DNA from: Triangularia verruculosa
Lineage: Eukaryota; Ascomycota; Sordariomycetes; Sordariales; Podosporaceae
Length of the DNA stretch: 64,000 nt
Assembly (NCBI GenBank): GCA_033296885.1
Contig: MU863876.1
Location: forward strand, 186,001 to 250,000
Direction: 5' to 3'
Shown: positions 42,663 through 53,317 of the stretch, piece after piece
Position numbering within the stretch: the first letter of the stretch is position 1
Layout of the letters: the number at the start of each line of letters is the position of its first letter
The notes under the pieces: model-generated
Databases searched by the model: none
Told to the model about the DNA's origin: nothing
The model's input: the letters and a program-made list of their open reading frames with translations, nothing else
Made by a program: the position numbers and the translations under genes

Positions 42663-44793
42663 TTGGTATTCAGCATCCGTGACTGCCCCGTGTGCAGGAG
42701 TAGCCGTCAGTTTGAAGGGTATCCATGTCCACCATACTGGACACTCGCAGTCTCGGCAAATTCCGGTTGCCAGATTTGCGATCGATGCTGCAGTGTCGGA
42801 GTTCGCGTTCCCGCTCTGGCAAGGCGACCCATTGTTCACACCTCTTCACCCTTCGTTCCATATTGCTTTAAATCAGCCTCACAACGGGCTGTTGAAGGTC
42901 CAGCTCCTTTGCACTGAGGGCAACAAGCTTGATTCTGTCGCGGGGGTTGAAATATTCTCAACCAGAACCGGTAAGCAAGGCTTTGCGTATTTGGAACGGG
43001 CGCTGACATAAAAGGCAGACTCTCACTATTCGGTTTTTGGCGTCGCAAAAGATATCCCACCGATACTCGGTATCAAGTCATGTCTGGAGTTTATTCGTCC
43101 TCGACTACAGCATTGTGCGTTATCTCATGCACTCTGCAGGCCTAGCCCGCATATATCCGACCGCCCTGCACGATTTCTTGTCATCGATAATAAAGCATGC
43201 CTCCCTGTTCTTCGACTTGTTGATCAGCAGGATGTAGAGGCGCCCTACATTGCGCTTAGCCATTGTTGGGGGGATAAGGACGGCATTATTGAGACGACGT
43301 CCAACTCGCTCGAAAAGCATCGAAGTTCAGGAATTCCGATTGCAGACCTTCCAAACTCGTTCCGGGATGCAGCATACATTGCGCAGGCTCTCAATATTCA
43401 TCACTTGTGGATCGACTCACTTTGCATCATTCAGGATGACGCTCTGGATTGGGAACAAGAATCTGTCAAAATGGCTGACGTGTATTCTGGTGCCTTTTTG
43501 ACTGTTGCGGTTACCGGATCAGCCAACCCATCAGGTGGCTGTTTATTTCCCCGGAGACAACATTTTAACGGTGTCGATGACCCAGTTTCATGCACCGGAA
43601 TAGCCTCCCGTGCTGGGCGTCTTAACTTGCCACCTGAGGTCCGAGTGCGTTACGAGCGTGTCTGCCATCAACGGATGGAGGGCCAATACGCAAGATGGCA
43701 AGAAGTGGACAAACAGATATCACCACTTTTGACTCGAGCTTGGGGATTTCAAGAAAAGATTCTTTCACCGCGGATGATCCATTTTCACGGCGAAGAAATG
43801 ATATGGGAATGCAATGAGGAGCACGTCTGCGAATGCGGATACCGGCCTCTTGGAGGTCATGATCCGACGCGTACCAGCGCTATCATTGCCCGGGCGGTAG
43901 AGAGCGGGCAGCAAGAGGAAATATGGCAGTTATGGGCTGATCTCGTGGAGAGGTACATTCTGCTGGATATCACCTATGAGAAGGACAGACTTCCTGCCCT
44001 TGCAGGACTGGGAAAGTACCTGTCCAGAATCTTGGACTGTACGTATATGGCCGGGTTGTGGAAGGAAGATTTCGGAAGACAGGTGTTGTGGAACAGGGAC
44101 TATTTAGCTTGGAAACCGTCTCCTAGTCGCCGAGCACAACAAGTACCGACGTGGACTTGGGCATCGGTCGTCCTCGTCTCCAAGCGGGAAACAAAGCAAA
44201 GTATCAAGTCAATGACTAGTTATGTGAGTAGTGCCGGCATGAAGTTTTGCGTACACCAGAACGTTAAAGTCCACATTGACGACGAGTCGTGGAGAGCTTG
44301 GAGGTCATACACAGTTCCTCCCAATAAGGGAAGAGTTCAAGTAACAGGGTCGGTGATGCCTTTTACATTAGAGAATGAGGAGGATAACGGGGGCTATAAC
44401 CTTTCCCCTGTCGCTTCAGTGTACCGATATGGACCGGGTGCGCTCCAGCTACATTCATGGGTCTACCTTGATATATCAGAAGGGCCAGATGCTCTCCTTC
44501 AGCCTGGAATTTGCGTGGTCGAAGTACTCGGGATACTTGTTGGCAGAGCATGGTTCGGTGCAAAAGGGGAGCAGCCGGACACGATGAATGCCATCGTATC
44601 TGGTGATGATGAGTTGGTGGATTGCGGTCTCAAACGGTTGGTGGAAGATCAGATTTTGATACTGAAACGAGCGGATCCAGGTGCTTTTGAGCGCGCTGGA
44701 ATAGCTCGGCTGGTCTTTAGCGACCCAGACCGTGAGGACGCTTTTGGGAGCTGCTTTCAAGGGGCGGAATGTGTTACATTGACTTTGAAGTAG
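42663..44793 (+). CDS. HET-domain protein, 5' end uncertain and possibly frame-broken
   Basis: The clear part is exon 43019-44793 with a 48-nt intron before it (42971-43018, GTAAGC donor, CTGAC branch). It carries RPARFLVIDN, PYIALSHCWGDKDGII, LWIDSLCIIQDDALDWEQES, a VYSGAFLTVAVTGS block, then LLTRAWGFQEKILSPRMIHF and EEMIWEC. These are diagnostic HET motifs. Upstream, codons in one frame read DCPVCRSSRQFEGYP and SANSGCQIC, as HET N-termini do, but the following conserved part (AVSEFAFPLWQG ... VEIFST) is in another frame; the switch is one base near 42770-42790. No ATG is found in the second frame and the first frame has a stop upstream. So either a first exon is missed, or the start region is damaged or misassembled. 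The span given is approximate at its left end. Confidence 0.7.
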
Positions 44794-45142
44794 AGGAGGG
44801 CAGAACGTTACCTCGGATTGGCAAACATACAACTAGCAAATGTATAAAGAACCTCCATCCATCATCCCTGCCTTAATCATCTTCCTAGACCATTTAGACT
44901 TCTTCCACCGATCGCCTCTTTTGCTTTCCTCGACTCATTCCCCGGTATCAAATATTCATTGTGTTCAAGTTTCTGATGGAGCTCGAGTTCTTGATATAAC
45001 TTTTCACTTGCTGTTCAAATTAGCGGATATGGAAACCCACCCATATCGCTAATTGCCTTGTCAGGTATTTGCATGGTACTTTCATTTAGCCACCTTCCCC
45101 AAATACTCCTACAATATCCAATCCTGTCCTCTGTCGGACCAT
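44794..45142. other. Convergent spacer
   Basis: 349 bp between the HET gene and the P450 gene that face each other. Nothing beyond 3' flanks. Confidence 0.5.
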
Positions 45143-46994
45143 CTACTGCCTCAGTCGAATATGAACAGGCATATTATCCTTGACATGAGGCGGCGAGTCC
45201 GCTCCAGCATGGTAACATCTATCACCCCATACAGACGGTGCCTTCTTTCCTTTCAGGCCCCTATTTTGTTGCGTTCTTGTTAGCTCTTCTTTCATTAATG
45301 GCACGAAGAAAGGATAGCCATACCTCTCAGCATCCCATTCCTCCCAAGCGACCTCAATATCCATCCTCCTCAACACCAATGCCAGAACCATCTTGATCTC
45401 CACCATAGCCAAATGCTGCCCAATGCAATTTCTCGGTCCCAGCTCGAAGAACCTCCATCCATTCTTCGGCGGATGCATCGGGTCCCCCTCATCCGTAATC
45501 AGAAACCGCTCTGGCAAGAACTCATGCACCCTCAGCCACAGTTCCGGGTCTCTGTGCAGCGCAAAAGTGTTATCCCAGACCACCCAACCCTCCCCAGCAG
45601 GAAACTTGACACCATCATACCCGCTCCCTGCTGGTCCTGTTAAGTAGAACCCCGGCTCTCCCCTCCGCATCGTCCCAACGTTGGTATGAACACGCATGGC
45701 CTCCTTCATCACCGCGTTGGTATAGACCAGCGCGTTGATCAGTTCAGGCCTTGACCGCAGCACACTGGCAGCAGCAGCAGCATCCGACCCCAACACCGCG
45801 TCATGTTCCGCCCTAACCTTTCTCAAAACATCGGGGTGCTTGGATAGGAGGTGAAGGACCCAGCATATCGCGCTCGCAGTCGTGTCGTGTCCGGCAAAGA
45901 TGAACGTCCCTATCTGTCCGACCGCCAACCCCAAGAAGTCACTGTCCGAGGTGTTTACCAGACCTGCCTCGCGATCTTCCATCACACCTTGAATCAAAGC
46001 GTCCACAAGGGTGTCTGTCGCCTTGGCGCGGGGCTTTTCGTCCGTCGTCAACTCTCCCAGCCTCTGCTGCAAAACCGGACCGAACCCGGACAACATAGTT
46101 CGATAGTTCTTCCAAAGCCGAAACTTTCTGTATGGGTTGTGCTCCTGGATGAAATTGCCAATGTGGTGAAAAAAGACCATCCTCTTGACCGTGTCCATGA
46201 CCGCGTGTTCCAGCGCGGCTTGCGCCGACGCGAGTTGAGCATGGATGCGTTTGCCGAAGAAGAAACGGAAGATGATATCCATCGCCAGTTTCGTCGTGTG
46301 CTTTTCCAACTGGAACACTGGGCCCCATTCACCGCCTTTCCTGCTTTCGACTCAAGAACAGCATAAAACTTGTCCACCTCGTCAAGCAGATCCGGAATGC
46401 GGCTGGTGATGGTCTGGTTACTGAACCCCGGGCTCAACCTCTTCTTCCAGACCTTCCACTCCGGGCCTTCCATGGACGAGATGTCCCTGTTCTTGGTGAG
46501 AGGATACAAAACTTCCTTTTGCTGGTGAGCCTTGATGAGGGAGTAGTCCTGGGTGAACTGAACGGCGACGGGGAGGAGGAGGGGGAGGATCATGGGCTGG
46601 GCAAAGGGCCACATGTCGAGGTAGAGGACTGGTGGGCGGTCCTTGCATTGGGGGAAGAGCTCGCGCCAGTTCTCGAGGATGAGGATGGGGAGGTAATTGC
46701 CGTGGGCGTCGGATGGGTAGTTTTTGAGGAGCTTGCCGACAATCTCGAGATGGCCGAGGATCCAGGAGTGTTTCATTATTGGCTATTCGATGTGTCAGCA
46801 TTCTGGTTTCTTCCGTTGTTCGATACGGGAGTACTCACGATACCTTGTTTTTCCAGATCCTTCAACATCTTCCTCACTTGATATCCGCGGTGGATGTAGT
46901 GTGTGATCACTGACGCCAGCAGCACGCCAATAGCCAGTGCGACATGGCGGGCGCCGAGGCCCGCGTCACCCAGCGCTGCCGTCAATATGGCCAT
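45143..46994 (-). CDS. Cytochrome P450 (second), with apparent one-base frameshift
   Basis: Exon 1 is 46994-46839 and exon 2 starts at 46782 (56-nt intron, GTGAGT donor). Exon 2 runs in one frame to about 46335; the family continues in another frame from about 46345 to the stop at 45143. ESKAGK in the first frame and GGEWGPVFQLEKH in the second join directly if one base is added in the G-run of GGAAAGGCGG (46330-46345). No intron explains it. The whole protein (about 600 residues) has a membrane anchor (VALAIGVLLASVITHYI), a P450 front, I-helix FAGHDTTAS, ExxR in EAMR and heme loop FELGPRNCIGQHLA. If the shift is real this is a fresh pseudogene, otherwise an assembly or read error. Family: CYP52-like/CYP4-clan-type, recalled only. 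Confidence 0.72.
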
Positions 46995-47314
46995 AGCGAC
47001 AGCGAGGTGGATGGCAGAGAGAAACGCGACCGAATGCGAGGTTCGAGTCGAAGTCAGGAGACAGGACGATCAAAAACCCAATTCTTCGTCAATAGCACTG
47101 AAGATCGGGTTTAACCCATGTTCCAACGGGCCCGTGACCCACTGAAAATATGCGGCATAAGCGCTATCGACGGAACTGCCCGTGGGCGGGCGACAGCGAA
47201 TCAAACGCGAGATGATCACCCAGGCGCATTTGCGGGCACAGACCATATGGATACCTATGCTCTTTCATAATTCATAACTACGAAATATCAATGTATAAAT
47301 TCTTGTCATAACCC
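46995..47314. other. Spacer
   Basis: 320 bp between two minus-strand genes; P450 promoter. Nothing else seen. Confidence 0.5.
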
Positions 47315-48751
47315 TTATGCTACACTCCGAAATCGGTTGCCACTATCCCGCCTTCTGGGACGCACCATGTCGTCTGTCTCCTCTCCTGGGTATGTTCTAC
47401 TTGCTGAGTGAGGTCTCCTGCTCCTTCTCAAGTGCGACTCTGGAGACTGGCTGACGATTATCGGCCTCCTTGTTTCGTACACCACTGGCGCAACCAAGGT
47501 ACCGCTGCCGGTTCGAGAAGCGGATGGCCGTCTGGGGAGTATGACAATATTGACATCCGTCCCCGATGTTGGAACTGGCGCGTACGCCAAATCTCCGTTC
47601 ACCGTCACGTAGTGGTCCTGATGCGCCTCATCAAAGTAGCTCCGTCGTCCGCTTCGGTTGATGATGACTTGGTTCGAAGAATGTCGTGATCCAATATTCC
47701 CTCCACCCCCGGATGCCACGCTCGGCGGCCTCGACGAGGTTGAGCCTTGGGATCTGCTCGGGGATACTGGGACTGGTATCGGATCTGGTTGCTGCTCTGG
47801 TGCTGGTATCACCATACCATCCGGGGAAAATACAAACGCAGGAGATATATCAGCTGCTTGGATGGTATTATGGCGTCGTCGGCCCGTGCTGCTGGAAAGC
47901 ACATCCTCGACAAGAGCTGGAAAAAGGACGATTTGTGAAGCTTCTCTCGGCGCTTCTCGGCGGTGTGGGCACCACCGAAAGGTCCATGTCGAAGGGTGGC
48001 AGAAGAGTTTTTCTCCGATGCCGATAGCTTGCACGGCGATCGTCCTGATGCTACCCTCCCAGTCTTCATCACTGTTGGTGCTGTCCCTTTCTTGTTCAGA
48101 TCCTCTGGGCCGAGCATTGTCAGAGTGTCGCTTGAAGAGCCCAAGAAAGTTGATAAGAACATTGACACATGGGATGTCCCCCGACGAATCCGCTCGTGAG
48201 TGCTTCGACTCTGGTGCGAGAAAAAACGCAGTGATCATGCGCCAGTGGGCGAGAGCAGCTTCTTCCTCTGGACTCCGATCAGGTCGCAGTGCCTTGAAGC
48301 GGCTCATGAGTCGTACCACCTGCTTATCGAGGGACGTGGTCTCGTGGCGGCCATTCTGAAAGTCGATGCTTGCAAGTACCACCCTAGCAATGCTTATTCG
48401 CAATCCCAACTTCCGGTGTTCGGGAACGTATAGTAGTTCTGTAAGGTTGTCGACGTCCTTGGTACCCTCAACGATCCCAGACACGAAAAGCACTTCTTGT
48501 ATCTTCTCGCGAGTGGAAATGACGTCGACGTCGTTTACGTTGCTGTAGAAGGTTTGAACGTGTGAGTCGATGAGATTGTTTAACTGCAGCCATGGACGCC
48601 TAATGGAGCTTTCATCAGGAGGCTGGAGGAGAAAGTCGGGGTCAAGTTTCGGGATGCTGTCTGTCCTTGACGGATGCCCTGGTATCGGAGGTGGTGGCAT
48701 AGTAATAGTGGCTTCTTGTGTGGAATCCTGCTTTGACTGCTTGTTTCCCAT
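47315..48751 (-). CDS. Putatively N-myristoylated hypothetical protein
   Basis: Single exon, 478 residues from the ATG at 48751. Chosen because the protein then begins MGNKQSKQDS, a good N-myristoylation signal (Gly2, Ser6, basic residues), which would anchor it to membranes. The next 40 residues are Pro-rich (MPPPPIPGHPSRTDS). Residues about 55-300 are helical and globular (LQLNNLIDSHVQTFYSNVND, VVRLMSRFKALRP, EEEAALAHWRMITAFFLAPE, GSIRTIAVQAIGIGEKLFCH). The C-terminal third is low-complexity Ser/Arg/Pro. The ALAHWRMITAFFLA-type core is common in uncharacterised fungal proteins; function unknown. Longer starts at 48816 or 49021 exist but remove the myristoylation signal. Divergent from the Hsp70-like gene. 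Confidence 0.7.
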   Translation of the reverse strand: MGNKQSKQDSTQEATITMPPPPIPGHPSRTDSIPKLDPDFLLQPPDESSIRRPWLQLNNLIDSHVQTFYSNVNDVDVISTREKIQEVLFVSGIVEGTKDVDNLTELLYVPEHRKLGLRISIARVVLASIDFQNGRHETTSLDKQVVRLMSRFKALRPDRSPEEEAALAHWRMITAFFLAPESKHSRADSSGDIPCVNVLINFLGLFKRHSDNARPRGSEQERDSTNSDEDWEGSIRTIAVQAIGIGEKLFCHPSTWTFRWCPHRREAPREASQIVLFPALVEDVLSSSTGRRRHNTIQAADISPAFVFSPDGMVIPAPEQQPDPIPVPVSPSRSQGSTSSRPPSVASGGGGNIGSRHSSNQVIINRSGRRSYFDEAHQDHYVTVNGDLAYAPVPTSGTDVNIVILPRRPSASRTGSGTLVAPVVYETRRPIIVSQSPESHLRRSRRPHSASRTYPGEETDDMVRPRRRDSGNRFRSVA

Positions 48752-49437
48752 TGTCACTCGGGCGATATTTTCACTGCGAAAGGAGTATGACTCAGCTGTT
48801 TGAGAATTGAAGAATGAGTTCATAGGAATAATTCCAAAGCCTTGCCAACTTCTTCGGTACGATGAACATGAAGAATGGTCGAAGAAACGAGAAGGAGTCG
48901 GGGAGGAAATTCGGTGTGTTGTCAGGGGACAATGACGTGGGACTCGGGCGCTGCCACAAAGCACTCTAGGGGTGGGTGACACAGTGTGGTGGGAGCCTGA
49001 AGAGGCGCAGCACCCATGCATGACGGACTTGCAGGGCGATAGGTGGCACGCAATGGGATTCCCAACCCGCCTACACCATCAGCCGATGAGGCGGCCACAG
49101 GACCATGGCTAGCGAAAATCCAGCAAATGGCGACACCTAATGAGGCACATGGCAGTCCCCGGTTGGGAAGGAGGGGAGGGGTTCGGTCGATCAATGCACC
49201 TTGGTCCGAGGCAGTGCTGCCATTTCCGTGCCGCTCTCGCAGCCTTGCGGCTGATGGTTTGATGCCTGTAAATTCCATGGACCCTTTATGCTTTTCCATC
49301 TTCAAGAAACGTAGGTGGTCGACAGACACCCCACTGAGCATTCTGCAGGCCTGACGTTTCTCCCACCTGGGTCTTCACATCATTTCGCTTGTTGGCAAAC
49401 AGTGCAAAGTGAGGCGTGACTGCTACTATCCGCGACC
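48752..49437. promoter_or_regulatory. Divergent promoter region
   Basis: 686 bp between the myristoylated-protein gene (minus) and the Hsp70-like gene (plus). Frames within it lack features. Specific elements not resolved. Confidence 0.4.
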
Positions 49438-51641
49438 ATGGCTCCAAGGCCAGATGAGGCCGACTTGACAGTTGGCATTGACTTTGGCATGACGTGCACT
49501 GGTAAGCGTCCAACCCCAATGCAGAGGAGCCGAAACTGACAGTCAGATCAGGTGTCGCTGTTGCAAAGAGACATCAGGAGAGCCCACGCATGATTCAAGA
49601 ATGGCCACTGCCGGACCAGAGATCTGGGACACACAACAAAGTGCCGTCAACGCTCCTCTACGACCACAGCCATGGGGACCCTACAGCATGGGGGTTCAGA
49701 TGCAACAACCACGAAAAGACTGTGGACTGGTTCAAGCGATACCTCGATGAAAAGTATCTGCAGGCCATGATCAAACGAGCCAAAGAAACCGGCGAAGAGC
49801 TTGAGTTCGAGACGATCGAACAAGTTCGCAAATATTTCGGCGACTACATGAAGTGTCTCTACAAGCATATCAGCCAAAACCTTCAGAAGAATGAGGACTG
49901 GAGAGACAAGAGAGTCGAGTTCGTCTTCAGTCTCCCAGCCACGTTCCAGTCCCTCGAGATCAGCGACGCACTGATGAAGGAGATCAAGAAGGCAGGTTTC
50001 GGAACCGGAGGAAGGAAACACAACGTGTCCTGGGGTCTGTCAGAACCTCAAGCCGCAGCTGTCTACACGGCAAAGGACGGCGATATTACTCTTCTGACAG
50101 GCGACGTCATCTTAACCTGTGACGCCGGCGGTGGTACCACTGACTTTGCTCTGCTCGAGCAATGTGGCGATGCTGAGATTGTGGAGCTAAAGGAGCGCGC
50201 CATCGTCCAGGGCATCAACATTGGATCTACCAACATCGACATGGCATTTGCAAGAATGGTACAAGAGCGACTGAACCTAGCAAAAGCGGACACCAAGGCC
50301 GGCCGCTCACATCTTGTTTTCCACAAGAATGCCGCAGACACCATGATGCACAGCGAGGAGTTTCAGACCTGGAAGCATGAGTTTGGGAACTTCTCCGAGG
50401 CCCAGTTTAGGACGCCAAGAGTGACGGTGCCCATCAGGTCAGGAGGTACCTCGAGCACGTCAGCGAGGATCACGGACGGCAAAATGAACTTTTCTTAGTG
50501 AGTGGCCCAAGACAAAGCAAATGCAGGCAAAGAACGGCTCATCTAACATGTTCGATTAGCTCCGACTTTCAGGACCTTTTTGATCCCCAAGTGGAAGGCA
50601 TCATCCATGCAATGCGAGAAATGTTGCAGCAGGGTGCCAATGCAGGCGTTCCTCGACCAGTACGTAGCCTATGGTGTCCAAGGTAGTAGCAAGTGGATAC
50701 AACGAAACTGACATCTTGCCAGAGATACTTCATCTTGTCAGGAGGCTTGGGCAGCTCGGCCTACGTCCAACAGAAGGTCCGAGAGGCTTTCCCAGCCCCA
50801 ATCAAAGTGATAGCTGCCGATGGCGACGAGCCGTAAGAGCTCCCGGTTCTTATCAACAGTTGACAAGTCCGCTAATATCTCATAGACCCCTGGCTGTAGC
50901 AAAAGGGCTCGTCCTAGACCGCAAGCAAAAGGCTCGACACGGAAGGCCCGTCCTGGGCGTCCGAAAAGCCCGTGTGTCATATGGCGTCGTCACTCAAGAA
51001 AGATATGACCCAGAAAGACACGAAGAACACGAACGGATACAATCTGGACTTGATGGCGAGTATGTGGTAGAAAATCAGATTAAATGGGTCATTGAAAAGG
51101 TACGAGCGGTAACTCAAGCTATGGCTGCACACAAGGAAGCACTGACACCGAAGGCAGGGACAAGATATCGACACCCAGGAGCCTATCCGGTACGATGGCT
51201 TTAGTAAAGCTTTTAGCGACCGTAGGCATCCTGGTGTTTCAAAACGAGAGCTGGTAATATGCCACCGGGATGGGAATGACCTCCCAACTAGCAAAAGCGA
51301 TGGTAAGAGAACGCCTTTGCGCCTCCGCCCTTTGATGTTGAACAAAATCTGATTAAGATGCAGTGGACGTCTTTCCCCTTTGTACGGTCAAATCCGATCT
51401 CTCAAAGGTAGACAAAAAGCACATACACACTCGCACAAGATACGTCAAGAGAAAGGTTTTTGGGATACCGAATTTGAAGAAAGAAAGACAGGATTACTAC
51501 GAGATAGATTATGATGTCTGCTTCGTGGTGGGAGCTTTGGATGCGCGTTTTGAGATGTGGATTGATGACAAACAGTATGCGGACAAGAATTCTTTCAAGA
51601 TAGAGTGGGAAGAAAGGGGTCTGAAGTCGACACCAAGGTGA
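49438..51641 (+). CDS. Hsp70-like ATPase-fold protein (HSPA12 type)
   Basis: Seven exons: 49438-49501, 49552-50497, 50560-50659, 50723-50832, 50886-51099, 51158-51302, 51364-51641; all phases close; 618 residues. The actin/Hsp70 fold is shown by phosphate-1 VGIDFGMTCTGVAVA (12-26, completed by splicing), phosphate-2 CDAGGGTTDFALL (211-223) and the adenosine motif YFILSGGLGSSAYV (372-385). SLPATFQSLEISDALMKEI fits the region between. There is no canonical C-terminal peptide-binding domain; the last 180 residues are a basic beta-rich region. These HSPA12-like proteins are expanded in filamentous fungi and some animals; function is mostly unknown, with a proposed link to NLR signalling in fungi. 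It should bind ATP; chaperone activity is doubtful. Confidence 0.88.
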
Positions 51642-52198
51642 CGGCTTCAGGTAGCGTAGCCCAATGCACCAATTACCAAGCGCGCAGCAGGGATTCATCA
51701 GAAACATCAACTACCGACTTCCTTATCAGCACAGCCTTACCAACTCGAGCGAGCTGCGTGTGGGTTGCATCACGTCAGTGAGTGCGCATTGCAGCTGCGG
51801 ACCCGAAGGATTGCATATCAGCTACACGCAGACCAATAGCGCCCCCAAAGGCGCAGCCCAATCAGGTGTAGGGACTTTCTCGTCGGCCGCGGTGGCGGAG
51901 CGAGCAGTGTGGTCGTATCGTACCAAAATTACGGAACGACCAGGGAGGCCTTAGAAATCAAGTATTCGGCCTGTCATGCACCTCCAAGGCGGCACACGTC
52001 CTCAGACGCCCGCGAAGGGAAGTATGCCCGGAGTGTGCCCAGGACCCTAAAACCGATGACCCTTGTGGAACACAGACCGAGTTGGATCGCGAACCACAGC
52101 ATTGACCGAGCCTTCTAGACCTCCCATAAAAGCAGCATCACCCTAAAAAGGCAGGTCTGCAAAGGCCTTTTGCTGTACCCACATGACGAACAACCACC
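51642..52198. other. Spacer
   Basis: About 560 bp between two plus-strand genes; nothing recognised besides short frames. Confidence 0.45.
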
Positions 52199-53118
52199 AT
52201 GGCTGCCATCATAGAACCCATCACCACAGGCCTGAGCCTGTTCAACGAGTCTTTCACAGCTGCACAAACAGTCGCTGCTCTAATAGGCGCTCCAGAAGAA
52301 ATCCAACGCGCTGTCCGATTGATCTCAAGCGTCCAAGCTGAAATCACAAACGCAAAGGCCCTCCGAGACAGAGTATTCGATGTCACCAAACCCGAAACCG
52401 CCCGCGACGAAGACTTTAGAGAGATTCAAGAAGCCATCCGGAATCTAGACGACCTAATCTCATCCAGCGCCCGAAGTCTCCACGCAACGCCAGCTGGTAG
52501 CTCCCCAAAACCAAAGGACAAACGAGCGAAAAGACCCAAGACATCTGTCAAAAAGCGGTTTAGCTGGGTTACAGGCGGCCAGTCCCAACACGACGCCAAC
52601 CTCCAGGAACTCCAAGTCCATTACCAGCGGTTTGTCGCCGCCAAAACACTGTTGCAGAACCGATCACGGGAACAGCCTCAGGGCAGCCCGTCCCTGCCGT
52701 TTGGTGACTTTGAGGTGATGACCTCCGAGTCACCCAAGATCGGATACAACCAGAGTCCTACCAGCAGTAACCAGCTTCTTCTTCTCCCAACAAGTTCAAC
52801 GGGGAATATCCCCGTGTCCCCGAGGAGGAGCATGGAGAGGTTGTTGTCCGAGCAGGAGGAGTCAGATCTCGAGCGTCTCAACACGTCGCAGAGCAGTGAT
52901 GGTGCGCAGGTTGGTAGTCAACAAGGTAAGCATCCCTTCCATTTCTTCCTACTCTGACCCATTCTAATCACCATATGATTACAGTTGCTACACCCCCAAC
53001 TTCACCAACACCAGAACGTCCTGAGGTCCTGATATGGAGCGTGGAAGAGCCATCGACGGTGGAGGACGCCTTCTTTGAGCGCAAGCGGAAGAGGAGGAGA
53101 AGAGATAGTTCATGTTAA
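52199..53118 (+). CDS. Hypothetical protein with helical N terminus and basic C terminus
   Basis: Two exons: 52199-52925 and 52985-53118 (59-nt intron, GTAAGC donor); 286 residues. The N-terminal 90 residues are amphipathic helices (MAAIIEPITTGLSLFNESFT, EEIQRAVRLISSVQAEITNA), reminiscent of the helical N-termini of fungal HeLo/NLR-associated proteins, though shorter. A basic linker (KDKRAKRPKTSVKKRF) follows, then a second helix (DANLQELQVHYQRFVAAKTL), a Ser/Pro-rich stretch and the C-terminal tail FERKRKRRRRDSSC, a strong nuclear localisation-type patch. No catalytic motif. Location next to the Hsp70-like gene is suggestive only. The 5' ATG is well placed. Confidence 0.68.
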
Positions 53119-53179
53119 TGCTACACATGCGCAATTAGAGTCAAAATCCTGCACTAACCCAACCCCTGAGTTCAGTCCC

Positions 53180-53194
53180 AAAAAAGAAAAAAAA
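53180..53194 (-). terminator. Pol III T-run terminator of tRNA-Pro
   Basis: Minus-strand TTTT followed by TTTTCTTTTTT immediately downstream of the tRNA 3' end, the usual RNA polymerase III stop signal. Confidence 0.75.
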
Positions 53195-53317
53195 GGGCTC
53201 AATCGGGATTCGAACCCGAGACCTCGCACATGCTCATCAGGTGTTTCTGATGGGGACTTGAACTTTTAAAGTTCAAATAAACCCGAAGCGCGAATCATAC
53301 CACTAGACCATTGAGCC
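53195..53317 (-). tRNA. tRNA-Pro (CGG) with intron
   Basis: Minus-strand cloverleaf. The acceptor GGCTCAA (53317-53311) pairs with TTGAGCC (53202-53196), with C73 as the discriminator base typical of eukaryotic tRNA-Pro. A box TGGTCTAGTGG is close to consensus and B box GGTTCGAATCC is exact. T stem is TCGGG/CCCGA. The anticodon loop TTCGGG gives CGG; the anticodon stem is CGCGC/GTGCG with one G-U pair. A 51-nt intron lies just 3' of the anticodon, roughly 53282-53232, with two perfect inverted repeats (TTGAACTTT/AAAGTTCAA and CATCAG/CTGATG). A run of T in the transcript sense (53180-53194 region) acts as Pol III terminator. Confidence 0.9.
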
